A stretch of DNA of 64,000 nucleotides from CBDHFQ01 sp965262565 (GCA_965262565.1 CBDHFQ010000038.1:289164-353163), one strand, 5' to 3'. Shown: positions 39,521-51,740, counted from the first letter of the stretch. Translations and numbers: made by a program. The notes: a model not told the origin generated them from the letters alone.

Positions 39521-39679
39521 AAAACTAAATTTGGATGTAAAATGAACTGTAAAATGATATAATTCGAGTATAAGTACGTTGTACTCGAATTATACCATTG
39601 TACAACTCGCGTCATATCCTTTTTATAGAATATAATGAGTAAAACAAAATGAGTTTCCCCATTCTTTGTTACTAGCTGT

Positions 39680-40362
<683 letters not shown>

Positions 40363-40539
40363 TTAACTCTTTGGTGTATGAATCCTTTTTTTGTCGGTTT
40401 TAGAGAGATAGCTCCTACCGTTTACCGTCTCATTGACGCGGCGCTCATAGCAAATTTTTTTGATTATCCATTCTTTATGTTAGAATCGAAATTTTGGCCA
40501 TACGTACACTATTGTGCACGCTATTAATCAAAGGATTAA
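40363..40539 (+). mobile_element. MITE-A, diverged complete copy
   Basis: TTAACTCTTTGG start and AAAGGATTAA end. The core has lost CCTAAGATAGG (reads GATAGCTCCTACCG) and the second motif reads TTTACCGTCTCATTG. The arm GGCCATACGTACACT matches the 5639 subtype. Confidence 0.65.
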
Positions 40540-40747
40540 GAAGCAGTCGTCCATTGCAGTGTACCCCAAGCACGGGTAGGCCCCACAGTTATTTGAGTTA
40601 ATAATAGCATGCCTGCTTGCCGTATAAATTACTTTTCTAGTTTGTTTCCATTAGATGCTGTGTCTTAGCACTACATGAATTTGTACATTGCTGCTTGCAT
40701 GTATATAACTGTAACATTTTTCAAATGCGTATATATTGTCAATTTTT

Positions 40748-40800
40748 CCCTAATTGGGATCTTTTCTGAAACCGACGAGCCACTTGATTTCAATAAACCT
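40748..40800. repeat. Inverted repeat, left arm (partner 41745-41797)
   Basis: CTAATTGGGATCTTTTCTGA and AACCGACGAGCCACTTGATT, then TCAAT, recur in reverse complement about 1 kb away with five or so mismatches. Both arms translate to SExDEPLDFN. Confidence 0.65.
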
Positions 40801-41254
40801 TTGGTAAAGGGTAGTGTTGTTAATGTAATTTCAATGAATAATAATTTTTTTGTGGAAATCATTATTAAAAAGTTATCGGCATTTGAAATTATTCATTTCG
40901 TATGTAATAGTGAAGAAAATAAAACTTTGATTTTTCATATCTATTGCATGCTTCAAAAAAAAAAAAAAAAAGAGTAAAAAAAAAACAGATTTCTCTAACC
41001 TAATTGACACTACTTTCTCAATTTATTTATGGAAAAATGACCATTAGTACATTAATATATTTTCATGGTTTTTGTTTGCCAAAGTTCCTAATAGTGAAAA
41101 GAAATTCAAAACCTCTGAAAACTAATCATCCTATATTAATATTTTAAACTTTACAATAAAGTTTTGTATCTCTGGATAACAGAGTCATAATACTACTAGA
41201 GAGAGCATGTCTTCGCAATAGAACAGGAAGAAACTGATGCAAATTTTTCCGACC

Positions 41255-41475
41255 AGAATGTGCAACGTTACAGCGTGACGTCACTCGAGACTGCACCCCA
41301 ATTGGCTAATGGTCCTAGTGGCGGGGGGCTGAGGGGGAATTCCCTGGGAATTGTAGCGTCTCTTATCTCTCTTTTGTCAATGGTAGCACTGGAGGAGTCT
41401 GTGGGTGTGGGAGGAGCTCAGCGGCGGGGAAAATTCTCTTCACTGGAAGGCAAACATGCTCCCTCTATTTAGTAT
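41255..41475 (+). promoter_or_regulatory. GC-rich promoter-like island
   Basis: A 220-bp island of balanced or G-rich composition inside very AT-rich DNA. It contains a consensus CRE (GTGACGTCAC, 41276-41285), a CCAAT-box region CCAATTGGCTAATGG (41297 onward), a GGCGGGGGGC box and GTGGGTGTGGGAGGAGC of the CACCC/KLF type. This combination is common in proximal promoters. The open frame across it (41260-41472) has no start context or motif and is probably a result of the composition. No transcript start or adjacent coding exon was identified. Confidence 0.35.
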
Positions 41476-43299
41476 TATGACTCTGTGCTCAGGATGAAAC
41501 ACTAATTTTAAGACAAATATAGGTCAAGTCATCAATTGGTATCACAGATACTCAATCAATTATAAATTTTCTTTCTAATAACATGCAATACATAGGAAAT
41601 ATTGAAATCTGAGTTTCTTCAGTAATGCATATGGAATAAATAACTTTAAAATCTAAATAACTTGTTAAATAACAATTTCCGCAAAAAATGAACATCATTC
41701 TAGTTAGGAAACTGTATTAAGAACTATATTAGTACTCATATTTTCATTGAAATCAAGTGGCTCGTCGATTTCAGAAAATATCCCCTAATTGTAATACCAT
41801 ATGCAAATATACAGTATTTCATGAATTAAACATAGATAATAGAATTTCCATAATTTCTCATTGTTTATTCAAACGATTATATAATGTAGGAAAATAAGAT
41901 TCATTTCATGCATTAATTATTCCTAATAGAAATTTCCTGAACATTAGACTGCGATAATAACTAGCTACAGAATATTTTTTTTGTGCCTTTCATTTTCATT
42001 TGATAAAATTATGGAAATGCATTTCGAAACAATTATTAAATCTTGACACTAATTAGCGGAGGCTTTTATTCACGGAGAGGTTGCCAATGAATTCCGCCTC
42101 AGTGATTCAATTCATTTATGAATTAACTAATTGGTGAAGCGAAAAAAATTGGTGAATTATATAATAAATTCCAGAATACACTTTTGCGCATTGAATTATT
42201 TGCACTATGTTGATTAATTAAGGAATTACGAAAGTGTAAAGTAAAATTACAGCAGCCAGTTTCGTAAATAATAATTTTCCTGTTTATTTAATAGTTGTTT
42301 AATTAATCGGAATAAAAGTAGGTATGAGTTTATTATTTGAGAGGTTGTCAGGTACACATGCTTCATTTTACTGAGAATTAAAAAAATATTTTGGTAAAAA
42401 TGATATTATTTATATATGAGTTTTCAGTAAATTTTTTATTTCTAAAGTGATGTATTAATGATAGTTTTAATCACCCTGTCACGCAAAGCATTAAGACATT
42501 TAATGGTTATTAGCTTTCAGATTTTGTCAATAAAATCTTTTATTTTCTTTTTCCTTGTATCGAATGCCGATTACTTCATTTTATTTGATATTTTATATTT
42601 ACTTATTTATTTTTATATACTTATATACTGAAAAAAATGTTCAAATTTATAACGTTTATTACATTATTACATAACATATTCTGTGTTCCGTCATAAAAAA
42701 ATCTTTTAAATATTAGTAGTAATATTCAATTTGCTGAATTTAGATTTGTTTTTTTTTTCATCGTGAAACCTGACTTCGTGACGTATTTTTTTAGTACTTA
42801 TGTAACAACCAAATGTTCATTTCGAAACTTCGTAATTTAAATATCAATTGTTCAAAGTAATTTGATATAGGACAATATGTGAATAAAAGGCATAAAATCC
42901 TAATTATTACGAAAGGTATTAATGAAAATTCTAAGTAATATGAAACAATATAATTTATTGCAATTAGAAATAAAACGAATGTTAGAACTATAGAAAGGAA
43001 ATTGTTACAACTTCCATTATTATATAGATTACTGAGTTTTAAAATGGTTGCATTTAATGAACTTCTTAATAATTTGTGATTCCTTATAAAATTCAATAGA
43101 TTTCTTACCTTTTAACAAATAGGACAAAATAATTACTCGCATGAAAATAATAATGATGGTATAAAATTGATATAAGGTACGTGCATACCAAAATAAATAT
43201 ATTCATTTAATCCTTCTAGCCGACGAGTTACACCATATACTGATGCTCATAAGCGAAACGCTATGATTTGAAATAGTTTCTTTTATATAAACAAATTGT
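41476..43299. other. Non-coding; mixed-composition block at 42040-42130
   Basis: The right arm of the 40.75-kb inverted repeat lies at 41745-41797. At 42040-42130 a block with GCGGAGGCTTTTATTCACGG and GAGAGGTTGCCAATGAATTC stands out from the AT-rich background and may be a conserved non-coding block. The minus-strand frame at 42791-43096 is hydrophobic because of its composition. Confidence 0.35.
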
Positions 43300-44245
43300 G
43301 GAAATATAATTATGTGTGAAATATTTGAATTCCAGGCGATAAATGTGTTTTATTTGCCCTCAGAGAAATGTGATATCAAATCGATTGCCGCGTTTAATTG
43401 AATTGTTTTTAATTTAACAGACACAGTAATGAATTTGTAACTCTTTCTGGTCACTCATAATTTATTTATCTTGTTTCAATTGAATTATTTTATTTCATTT
43501 ATAATGACAGTTATGGTAGGATTTTAGCACATAGGTGTCACAAAAAACACAAAAAATATTATATACTATAAAAATATTACCTCAAAAAATATTATGTACT
43601 GTACCAGCTAATTTACTAAAAAGCTACAATGTTAATAAAAAGTAAAAATAATTTCTTCACATAGGCCTATAACTCTGACTTAATAAAGAAAAATAATTAT
43701 AAAAATTGGAACAGGAAAGTTCAGAAAATTAGAGGAATAAAAGGGAAATTAAATCAATAATTAAACGCGTCTATTGTCATGAATACTAAATGAAATTAAT
43801 CATTAATAGATAATCTTCGCATAAATATCATGGTTAGTGATTGGGTATTAAATATACAGGGTGTGAATAATTTATTGAATAATTATGCGCTTGGTACTGA
43901 AAACTATTGAATGTTGTAAGATTATTTGAATGATTAATATATATACAAATTAATTAAGATTATTAAATAACTGTCTAATGATATACTTTACATCCAAAGA
44001 GGCTAGTGAATATATTCTTGCATAAATGCAGAAAGGTGTGTTGAGAGACTGATTGTGCAATTCTAATATTATTGCGAAAATATTTTCATATAAAAGAATG
44101 ATAATTTTTTTCCTGATTAAATAAACATCGAATATCACGTCCCTGTAATTTATAGCTATACAATATTTAGATTCCTTTTTATATTCATATTCACACAATA
44201 GGCACGAATCCAGACTAGATAGTAATTTTATTTGTCTGAGCTTCC
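43300..44245. repeat. Inverted duplicate, arm B (partner 33268-34235)
   Basis: Reverse-complement partner of arm A. The outer edge near 44245 lies about 35 bases from the first Helitron of the 44.3-kb pair. Confidence 0.7.
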
Positions 44246-44249
44246 ACAA
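43950..44249 (-). CDS. Hypothetical 99-codon frame inside arm B
   Basis: The minus-strand frame begins MWKLRQIKLLSSLDSCLLC and ends IIRQLFNNLN. Arm A repeats much of it at protein level: KLRQLKLLTSV, SCLPCEYE, IFDVYLIRNK, IFAIILELFNHS and IYTRIYLLASL. This could mean the duplicated unit once encoded a protein. Equally, an indel-free old duplicate gives the same picture. Composition is very A/T-biased and no domain is recognised. Confidence 0.2.
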   Translation of the reverse strand: MWKLRQIKLLSSLDSCLLCEYEYKKESKYCIAINYRDVIFDVYLIRKKIIILLYENIFAIILELHNQSLNTPFCIYARIYSLASLDVKYIIRQLFNNLN

Positions 44250-44280
44250 AATGCATAAACTTGTGTATTTTGAACATGAG

Positions 44281-44620
44281 AAACTAGATTGCTAGATCTG
44301 GTCGTCTTGCTTGGTTGATTGATTGAGGCCGTGCGTATATTCGATAATTCCAGGGTTCAGTCTACCTGTAATAAATGTTAGTAACTTGGATACCATTGAA
44401 TTTATCATTAATTTTAATTTTATTAAATTTTATTGATTCTGTATTTATTTATTATTTTATTTATTATGTAGCATGGTTGTTTCTTGGATACGGAATAATT
44501 CAAGTTGTACAAAAAATGTTGTGATTAATAAGGCGTTGACCTAATAAAAATTTCATTACCCTGTTTACTAGCAATTCAAAATTTAGACTTAATTTGACCC
44601 AACGGGTCACGGGTAGTCTT
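44281..44620 (+). mobile_element. Non-autonomous Helitron, first of a fused pair
   Basis: The interior (GAGGCCGTGCGTATATTCG, GGATACGGAATAATTCAAG) and the terminal hairpin TGACCC-AAC-GGGTCA followed by CGGGTAGTC match the family. The 5' end is decayed (GCTAGATCTGGTC instead of ATAAAACTCTGGTC). The expected CTAG end is replaced by the start of the next copy. Confidence 0.75.
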
Positions 44621-44927
44621 GTATACTTATAAAACTCTGGTCATCTTGCTTGCTTGCTTGCTTGAGGCCGTGCGTAGATTCGATAATTCAAATGTTCAGT
44701 CGACCTGTTATGAAAGTTAGTAACTTGGATACCATTCATCTGATCAATAAAATTTATTATTCTAGACTGGTCTTTTTTTGATAAATTGTCTGCCACAAAG
44801 GGTAAATTGAAAAATTCTTGCCTTCCGTACGATTCCTTGATACGGAATGGCTACATATATACAGTCAGAATAGCATTTCTATCAAATTGGTTTATTGTAT
44901 TGCATGGTTACCCAACGGGCAGTCTAG
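44617..44927 (+). mobile_element. Non-autonomous Helitron, second of a fused pair
   Basis: Starts TCTTGTATACTTATAAAACTC directly at the tail of the previous copy and ends GGGCAGTCTAG before T at 44928. Near the start is a (CTTG)n run of four units. The subterminal hairpin has lost its left arm (ACCCAACGGGC). Confidence 0.75.
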
Positions 44928-45327
44928 TTTTCTATAAAAAGAGCAGAGTTCAAGATCGTTGGTAATCGAACGAACGACCTTGAAATTCATGCGATAAAGG
45001 AAATAACATAACTATATTATGCTTCAAATATTATATATATATATATGTGTATACATACATATGTATTTATACATGCCCCTGTTTCCGTTATCATAAAAAA
45101 ACTGTGGACAAAAAAATATAAGAAACACTCACAAGTGTTTTGTGCTGCCACGCCATTTTTTTCTGAAGTTATACGCAGTAGGATATTTTTGCCCTATTCA
45201 TCTATATTTGAAACACGAAACGAAATAAATTTGGAACAGCAGCAATTGATTTACCTTCAGGAAAACCAGAGTCGTAATATGAACATAAGGAAGAGAGTAG
45301 TAATAAAAATAATTTTGTGTCGATAAC
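44928..45327. other. Non-coding, nothing recognised
   Basis: Includes an (AT)n run at 45032-45048. The open frame 45045-45326 has no motif. Confidence 0.45.
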
Positions 45328-45492
45328 TTAACCCTTTACTGCCTGAATTATTTTTTTGTAGTTTTTCGAGACAAAGCCTAAGATAGATTCTTTTCGCCTA
45401 CCGACTCATAGTCGCGACGCTCATAGGAATTTTTTTTGATGGTCTCTTCTAATTTTGGATCGAAATTTTTGCAATTCGTCCACAAGGGTTAA
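45328..45492 (+). mobile_element. MITE-A, complete short copy
   Basis: TTAACCCTTTACTGCC start, full core with TCGCCTACCGACTCATAG, and an end shortened to CACAAGGGTTAA. Confidence 0.8.
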
Positions 45493-46590
45493 AATGTTAC
45501 CTTTTTGGAATAGTAAGTAAAACACGGATCCGAGGGCACCTCTTTTCCCCTCACATATCTCACGTAAAATACAATAACATATTAGTTTCTTGGTATTATG
45601 TTACTAAATTGAAATTATTATTATTGAATATTCTATAAAAAATACTATTAAATATAGTATATTTGAATATTTTTATAATTGAATATTCCATCATTTCAAT
45701 ATTTTTATCATTGAATATTCCATCATTTAAATGCATTCCCTCAAATTATTGTTATTAAATATTCTATATAATAGAATAAATGTTCTTAAATATAATAGTT
45801 TAAAATATTATTATTAAATAATCCTTCACATTTCCCATGCATAATTTATTAACATATTACTTTTTATTATTATACATATTACTTTTTTCTATTTCTATTA
45901 TTATGCTTATTTTTCCCATAAAATTTTTATATTTTATATCAGAGCTTAGTAACTTAATTTATTCTACTCTGAATTCGAAGGACAAATGATAATGGTAGAC
46001 AGTCTTTAATTGCTTCACCATCAATATAAGTATAAACTTTCAATTACTTAGGTCTATTGAAAGAAAAAATGACATTACCATTATATATCACTGAAAAATG
46101 ATTGCAACTATTGTCGATGGATATAATAAAAAAATATCCAATAGAGTTATTATTTTTTTCTATTAATTCTTTTGTGAGTAATTTCCCCATCATATTTTGG
46201 AAGAATAACAACGATATATTGTTTCTTCTCATTGTAACAATTTACCTTAAGCATGCACACAAATTTTTTTCAGTATTTTTTAATAGAAACACTTCCAATC
46301 GAGATGAAGTATCTTTCTCAAGATTTATTTTAAATACTAATTTTTCTAATTGACTATAGCAATATACCTTTCTTTTAATTCATCCTCTACTAAAAATTTA
46401 ATTTCCCCTTCATTTCCTCATTCCCTCTAATTGACTTAATTATTCTTTCGTCTTTTTCTCTAATCTCACTCTTTAAATCATGTACGTCATCTTGAAGTGA
46501 ATTTATATTACCAAACGTTTTTTCGAATATCAATATCCATATATGTTGGACTTCTTTATTTAGGCTTTTCATCATCAAGTTTATTAGTTT
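45493..46590. other. Non-coding, nothing recognised
   Basis: Between 45590 and 45830 loosely repeated TTATTGAATATTC-type words occur. No coding evidence. Confidence 0.5.
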
Positions 46591-46673
46591 AGTCTATGAG
46601 TCGGTAGACAGTAGGAACCTATCTTTAGTTAGATATCTCGAAAATCGATGCAAAACAGAATTCAGGGGGTTAA
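46591..46673 (-). mobile_element. MITE-A half copy
   Basis: Starts inside the core (CTATGAGTCGGTAGACAG) and runs to GGGGGTTAA. The other half is absent. Confidence 0.6.
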
Positions 46674-46899
46674 AAGTTAAGCATTGAATGTCTCATAGGG
46701 CTGCGCCATGATTTCTCTTGCTTCCTAAATCTCATTATAATAACTACTCAATTTACAAGCAGGAAGGAGGGACTTCCTAATTGTTAACGATTAAAAAGAC
46801 TGCAATGCAATCGTTGTTTGATATATTTCAACATGTGTATCAATTGCAACTATATATATCACTACAAACGATCATATCTTAAAAATGATGAAAAGTTTT

Positions 46900-47085
46900 A
46901 AATAAAACTTGATTTAAAAAAATACTTGCCGTTTTTGAAATGATAGTTGATTTTTTAAATTTAAAGTTGATCTTTTTCAAATTAAACTGGATCTTTTTAA
47001 ACTAAACTTGACTTTTTAAAATTATAACTTGACATTTTTAAAATAAAAAGTGACCTTTTTAAATTAAACTTAACCTTTTATAAGT
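46900..47085. repeat. Degenerate 24-28 bp tandem repeat
   Basis: About seven units of the type TTTTTAAATTAAACTTGA(C/T)C. Variation is mostly in A/T runs. Confidence 0.65.
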
Positions 47086-47651
47086 GAAAAAATGTAGATC
47101 AAACGCTTATGATATAACACCGTGTGCTGAGTAAAAATTTAATTCGTGGAACTTCTACAACTTATGCTAGCAGATGAGAAGCCAATTCGATTCGTACAAA
47201 CTAAATTTCTAAACATTTGCCAATCAACCAATTTTATTATTTACCATACCAGTTTCAGTAACCATTTTCCCATGTCTCCAACATTATTCCAAGTTGCACG
47301 CGCCCTCTCTTCATACCGGTACGCAACACAGCATTGCACCATTCACTGCCTGTAATATTGAAAAATATCGCCCAGTGTTGCTCTGCGTGGCTCCCTGCTG
47401 AACAAATGGCCTCTGCAATCACCGGCAAACTTGCAATGTTTTGCTCTAGTTCTTGCACTGAGAAATGGCGAGAGTTGGAAGCTTCCGGAGTGGATCTCTT
47501 AACAAAAAACATTGTAAACTCTTTTCTTTTTGCCAATTGTAGATGATCGTCTGTACGGCAATGTACGAAATTATTGATTTGTATCATCAAAATTCAAAAG
47601 TATAGCATATCATATTTGTATATATTTGATAAATTATTGCTTTATCCAATA
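47086..47651. other. Less AT-rich patch with opposed open frames
   Basis: A minus-strand frame of 111 codons (47255-47590) contains FSVQELEQNIASLPVIAEAI and EWCNAVLRTGMKRGR. The plus strand is open for 70 codons (47334-47546). Neither shows a known motif. The patch may be a decayed exon or element. Confidence 0.3.
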
Positions 47652-47705
47652 TAATATAAGGATCGTATTAGAAATAGGAATATTAGATGGAAATCTCCAA
47701 GCAAT

Positions 47706-48462
47706 TAAAAAGGTAAGGATAATGGTACGTAGAGATTGCATTCTTTATTTCTTATTCTCCATCAGACCGGGCCAACGGTTTCAATATTAAAATTATTTTC
47801 AATGATGGTACTGAAAACAGAGAAAAAAAAACTTAAACTTAATCCTGGGTTACCACATAACTTTTTTTTTTTTTTTTTTATAAACACAAATAATAATTAT
47901 TTACTGAGTAAAATATTCCCTATTAATGATCTAGAATGAATAACCCAAAATTGTAAAAGCAGAAGCAAAAATAATAAGAACAAATAAATAACACAAGATA
48001 TTATGATAATTTCATCTCAAAGAAAATAATATAAATAAAAGAAAATAGAACCTAAACAAAGTTTACAAACCTACTAATTTCCAACTTCACATTATACACT
48101 TATCTAAAATAACAAAGAAAACTAACTCTATACACATACAGCTACACACCTTTTCTTGATGACAGAATGAACACAAATGAGTTAACCTAACACATGAGAG
48201 AACTATTTATTAGGTAACTAAAACAAAGACAAAGGGATTGAGGAGCGATCTAAATTGAGAGCGGGATGCTGGTTAAGAATATAAAGGGATTCCATAATGC
48301 GTAACTGAAGTTCGTCTGGGGCGGCATCTATTATTGAAAAATTGCTATATTTAAAGGGGTGATTTTTGTTCTCGCAATGTTGTCGAGGGGAAGAGTGAGA
48401 TGGAGAGGTAACATGTCTGTCAGTCCTGGGTGAAATGCCAAGATGTTGGCTGAATCTCACCT
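47706..48462 (-). repeat. Inverted arm of PLE 1
   Basis: Near-perfect reverse complement of 49229-49989. It includes the end of the GIY-YIG frame on the minus strand (48218 onward, SQHLGISPRTDR) and the 3' untranslated region. The T run at 47862-47880 mirrors the A run at 49812-49831. Confidence 0.92.
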
Positions 48463-48493
48463 TCACCAAAAAAAAAAAAAAAAAAAAAAAAAA

Positions 48494-49473
48494 TCTTTGA
48501 CAATTGCCCTCAAATATTTCGACCTTCTTTTTATCGTAGATACTTGGATGACACTTTTGCAATATTTTCAAGTGAACATGAGGCTAATCAATTTTTCAAT
48601 TTCATTAATTCGGCTCATCCAAATATCAAATTCACTATGGAAAAAGAACACAATAATAGTTTACCTTTTCTTGACCTCTTAACTCAATATCGTGACTCCA
48701 AACTTCACTCTTCTATTTACAGAAAACCCACCTTCACGGGCCTTGCTTTAAATTTTTTCAGTTATTGTCCTATGAAACATAAAATTAATTCAATTAAAAC
48801 TTTAATCCATAGAGCTTACTACTTATCGTCTAATTATCAATATTTTGCCACTGAAATTGACTACCTGAAGAATTTTTTTACCAATAATGGTTATCCTTTA
48901 AAATTGTTTGAGAAAATAGTTGGCAGCTTCCTTAATAGAATTAAAACCACTAACATACCTGTAATTACTGTTCCCAAGGATGAATTTTATGTTTCCTTGC
49001 CGTATTTAGGACCCATATCCCATGAGATGGAAAGATTTTTCCTGAAAGTCCTAAACCCTAGTTACCCTCAAATTTCTTTCAAATTTTCCTTTAAAAATAA
49101 ATTTCAACTTAAATCCTTTTTTAATTTCAAAGACCGTTTGCCTGCTGACTTGCGTTCCCATATTATCTATGAATTTCAATGTGAATCTTGCCAAGATTCG
49201 TATATTGGGAGCACAACAAAGCAGGCAAAGGTGAGATTCAGCCAACATCTTGGCATTTCACCCAGGACTGACAGACATGTTACCTCTCCATCTCACTCTT
49301 CCCCTCGACAACATTGCGAGAACAAAAATCACCCCTTTAAATATAGCAATTTTTCAATAATAGATGCCGCCCCAGACGAACTTCAGTTACGCATTATGGA
49401 ATCCCTTTATATTCTTAACCAGCATCCCGCTCTCAATTTAGATCGCTCCTCAATCCCTTTGTCTTTGTTTTAG
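48494..49473 (+). pseudogene. PLE 1 reverse transcriptase (3' part) plus GIY-YIG endonuclease
   Basis: The open frame enters as NCPQIFRPSFYRRYLDDTFAI, where YLDD is the reverse-transcriptase motif C, so motifs before C are lost by 5' truncation. NSLPFLDLL and HSSIYRKPTFTG follow, typical of Penelope RTs. The linker carries a zinc-knuckle-like CESCQ. The GIY-YIG nuclease starts at YEFQCESCQDSYIGSTTK with R and QHLG downstream. The frame is intact to SIPLSLF and the stop at 49471. The protein would prime and copy its own RNA at a GIY-YIG nick, but this copy lacks the RT N-terminus. Confidence 0.9.
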
Positions 49474-50408
49474 TTACCTAATAAATAGTTCTCTCATGTG
49501 TTAGGTTAACTCATTTGTGTTCATTCTGTCATCAAGAAAAGGTGTGTAGCTGTATGTGTATAGAGTTAGTTTTCTTTGTTATTTTAGATAAGTGTATAAT
49601 GTGAAGTTGGAAATTAGTAGGTTTGTAAACTTTGTTTAGGTTCTATTTTCTTTTATTTATATTATTTTCTTTGAGATGAAATTATCATAATATCTTGTGT
49701 TATTTATTTGTTCTTATTATTTTTGCTTCTGCTTTTACAATTTTGGGTTATTCATTCTAGATCATTAATAGGGAATATTTTACTCAGTAAATAATTATTA
49801 TTTGTGTTTATAAAAAAAAAAAAAAAAAAAAAGTTATGTGGTAACCCAGGATTAAGTTTAAGTTTTTTTTTTCTCTGTTTTCAGTACCATCATTGAAAAT
49901 AATTTTAATATTGAAACCGTTGGCCCGGTCTGATGGAGAATAAGAAATAAAGAATGCAATCTCTACGTACCATTATCCTTACCTTTTTAATATAAGGATC
50001 GTTTACAAAACCTCACAACTTGAAACAAATAAGTCTTTTTTGTCAATATTTTAGGATTATGATATTCACGAACAGTCGCTCCTTTGAAATGTAGATTTTA
50101 ATTGATAGAGACACATTTATCCAACAAAAAGCTTAATGAGTGGTTACTTCTATATAACAACTAGTTACTCTGCTGGATAAAACTTCTTGATGTACTTCAG
50201 TAATATTGAGGGAATTTTTTTTATGTTTTGTCAATAGCTATACGTAAGTACACTGGGCATGTCACTCTTTATCAACGAATTAATAAGGATCCTTCATTAA
50301 TTGATATTCTATTAATAATCAGGAGTGGCCTTTCGTGATTATTATACAGAGCAATGCTTCTAATTTTAACTAATATAATGATCTATACGATCAAATATTA
50401 TTATTATT

Positions 50409-51433
50409 TTTTTTTATTGGTTAATAATCAACAAGGAAAATTTTTTTTAATGGCCCAAGCTTTCGAAAACTGAATCGTTTTCTTCTTCAGGGGAAATTTT
50501 ATTAAAAAATACGGATTTACATGCAAGAAGTTTGTATCCTATTTACAGTTTATTTTATTTTATTGTTTTTTGTTTTGTTTTTTCATTATTGGTTTAAAAA
50601 ATAATTTTAATATCCTATCATCTACACATTTTCTCAGTTACTTTTTAGGATTTTTCTTATAACAGGTTGAACAATTTCACTGACATCATAAGCTCTATTT
50701 ATCGAATATTAGTTCATTTAAGTGTAATAAGATTCCAAACGTCTCCTGTTTCCCAAATTTGAATTTAGCTATTTAATTTGAGGCTATTCGAAATCAAATG
50801 TGTGGCCGAAATCCATGGAATGCTGATATATTTAAGATTGTTCTTTTCCCAGCCGAATGTCTCGATCGTTAATGTTCTTTCAATCTGGTTTTTAAATTCC
50901 TTCCCGTTTCTCCAATATATTGTTAATTACAGTCTTTGCAGTTTATTTAGTAGACCACATTTAGTTTATTTAGTAGACATTTAGTTTATTTAGGGAAAAG
51001 AACAATCTTAAATATATCAGCATTCCATGGATTTCGGCCACACATTTGATTTCGAATAGCCTCAAATTAAATAGCTAAATTCAAATTTGGGAAACAGGAG
51101 ACGTTTGGAATCTTGTTACACTTAAATGAACTAATATTCGATAAATAGAGCTTATGATGTCAGTGAAATTGTTCAACCTGTTATAAGAAAATTCCTAAAA
51201 AGTAACTGAGAAAATGTGTAGATGATAGGATATTAAAATTATTTTTTAAACCAATAATGAAAAAACAAAACAAAAACAATAAAATAAAATAAACTGTAAA
51301 TAGGATACAAACTTCTTGCATGTAAATCCGTATTTTTTAATAAAATTTCCCCTGAAGAAGAAAACGATTCAGTTTTCGAAAGCTTGGGCCATTAAAAAAA
51401 AATTTCCTTGTTGATTATTAACCAATAAAAAAA
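50409..51433 (-). mobile_element. Penelope-like retroelement 3, inverted terminal copies only
   Basis: A 1-kb inverted repeat: 50409-50840 is mirrored by 50993-51433 almost perfectly. In the loop, minus strand, is a GIY-YIG remnant (50840-50960) reading NQYIGETGRNLKTRLKEH after one stop. RT sequence is entirely lost. No target duplication could be fixed. Each arm has a hammerhead-like motif (see separate entry). Confidence 0.78.
51352..51390 (+). ncRNA. Hammerhead-ribozyme-like motif in PLE 3 arm
   Basis: CTGAAGA (51352-51358) is followed by a 6-bp stem GAAAAC/GTTTTC with loop GATTCA, then GAAA and a palindromic AGCT before TGGG. CUGANGA-stem-GAAA is the hammerhead core, and minimal hammerheads occur in PLE terminal repeats. 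One extra A lies between the core and the stem, and stem III would need dimerisation, so activity is uncertain. The mirrored copy lies on the minus strand near 50461-50500. Confidence 0.35.
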
Positions 51434-51590
51434 TGTAAGAACCAAGGAGTCCTCTATTCCATCGATTGAGAAGAATTGATAACGAATATTAGTTTTTTCC
51501 ATATTTCAGTTTGTATCCTACATACAGTTTTGAATATGAATGATCAGGAATATTTAATTTTATGCTTTCGTCTACAACTCTACATTATTT

Positions 51591-51740
51591 GAACGTCCAA
51601 AAGGAACGTTTCGTCAGAATTTCTATTTTATAATAAGAAGGGATCATTGAAAAAATTCTTGTGAGAGCCGCTTCTATGAGTCTGTAGAAGATAGGAGCTC
51701 AAAATCTATTGAAGAAAGAATCTGGGCGTTAAAGGGTTAA
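51591..51740 (-). mobile_element. MITE-A, one end lost
   Basis: Ends GGGCGTTAAAGGGTTAA. The core is diverged (TATGAGTCTGTAGAAGATAG) and has lost CCTATCTTAGG. Confidence 0.7.

Larger units (their letters stand above)
47652..50002 (+). mobile_element. Penelope-like retroelement 1 (5'-truncated, inverted terminal copy)
   Basis: Flanked by a 15-bp target duplication TAATATAAGGATCGT (47652-47666 and 49988-50002). Order inside: a 39-base one-sided tail (47667-47705), an inverted copy of the element's 3' third (47706-48462), an A-run (48468-48493), then the plus-strand element from the middle of the reverse transcriptase to the 3' end (48494-49987). Inverted terminal copies and short one-sided tails are known for Penelope-like elements (PLEs). 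The two arms are nearly identical over about 760 bp, so the insertion is young. Confidence 0.9.

Noticed and set aside
47255..47590. 111-codon minus-strand gene
   Set aside because: No recognised motif or splice support, and the opposite strand is open as well. Kept as a patch description, not a gene.
48218..48571. Separate minus-strand gene
   Set aside because: It is the inverted copy of the PLE 1 GIY-YIG C-terminus running into the A/T homopolymer.
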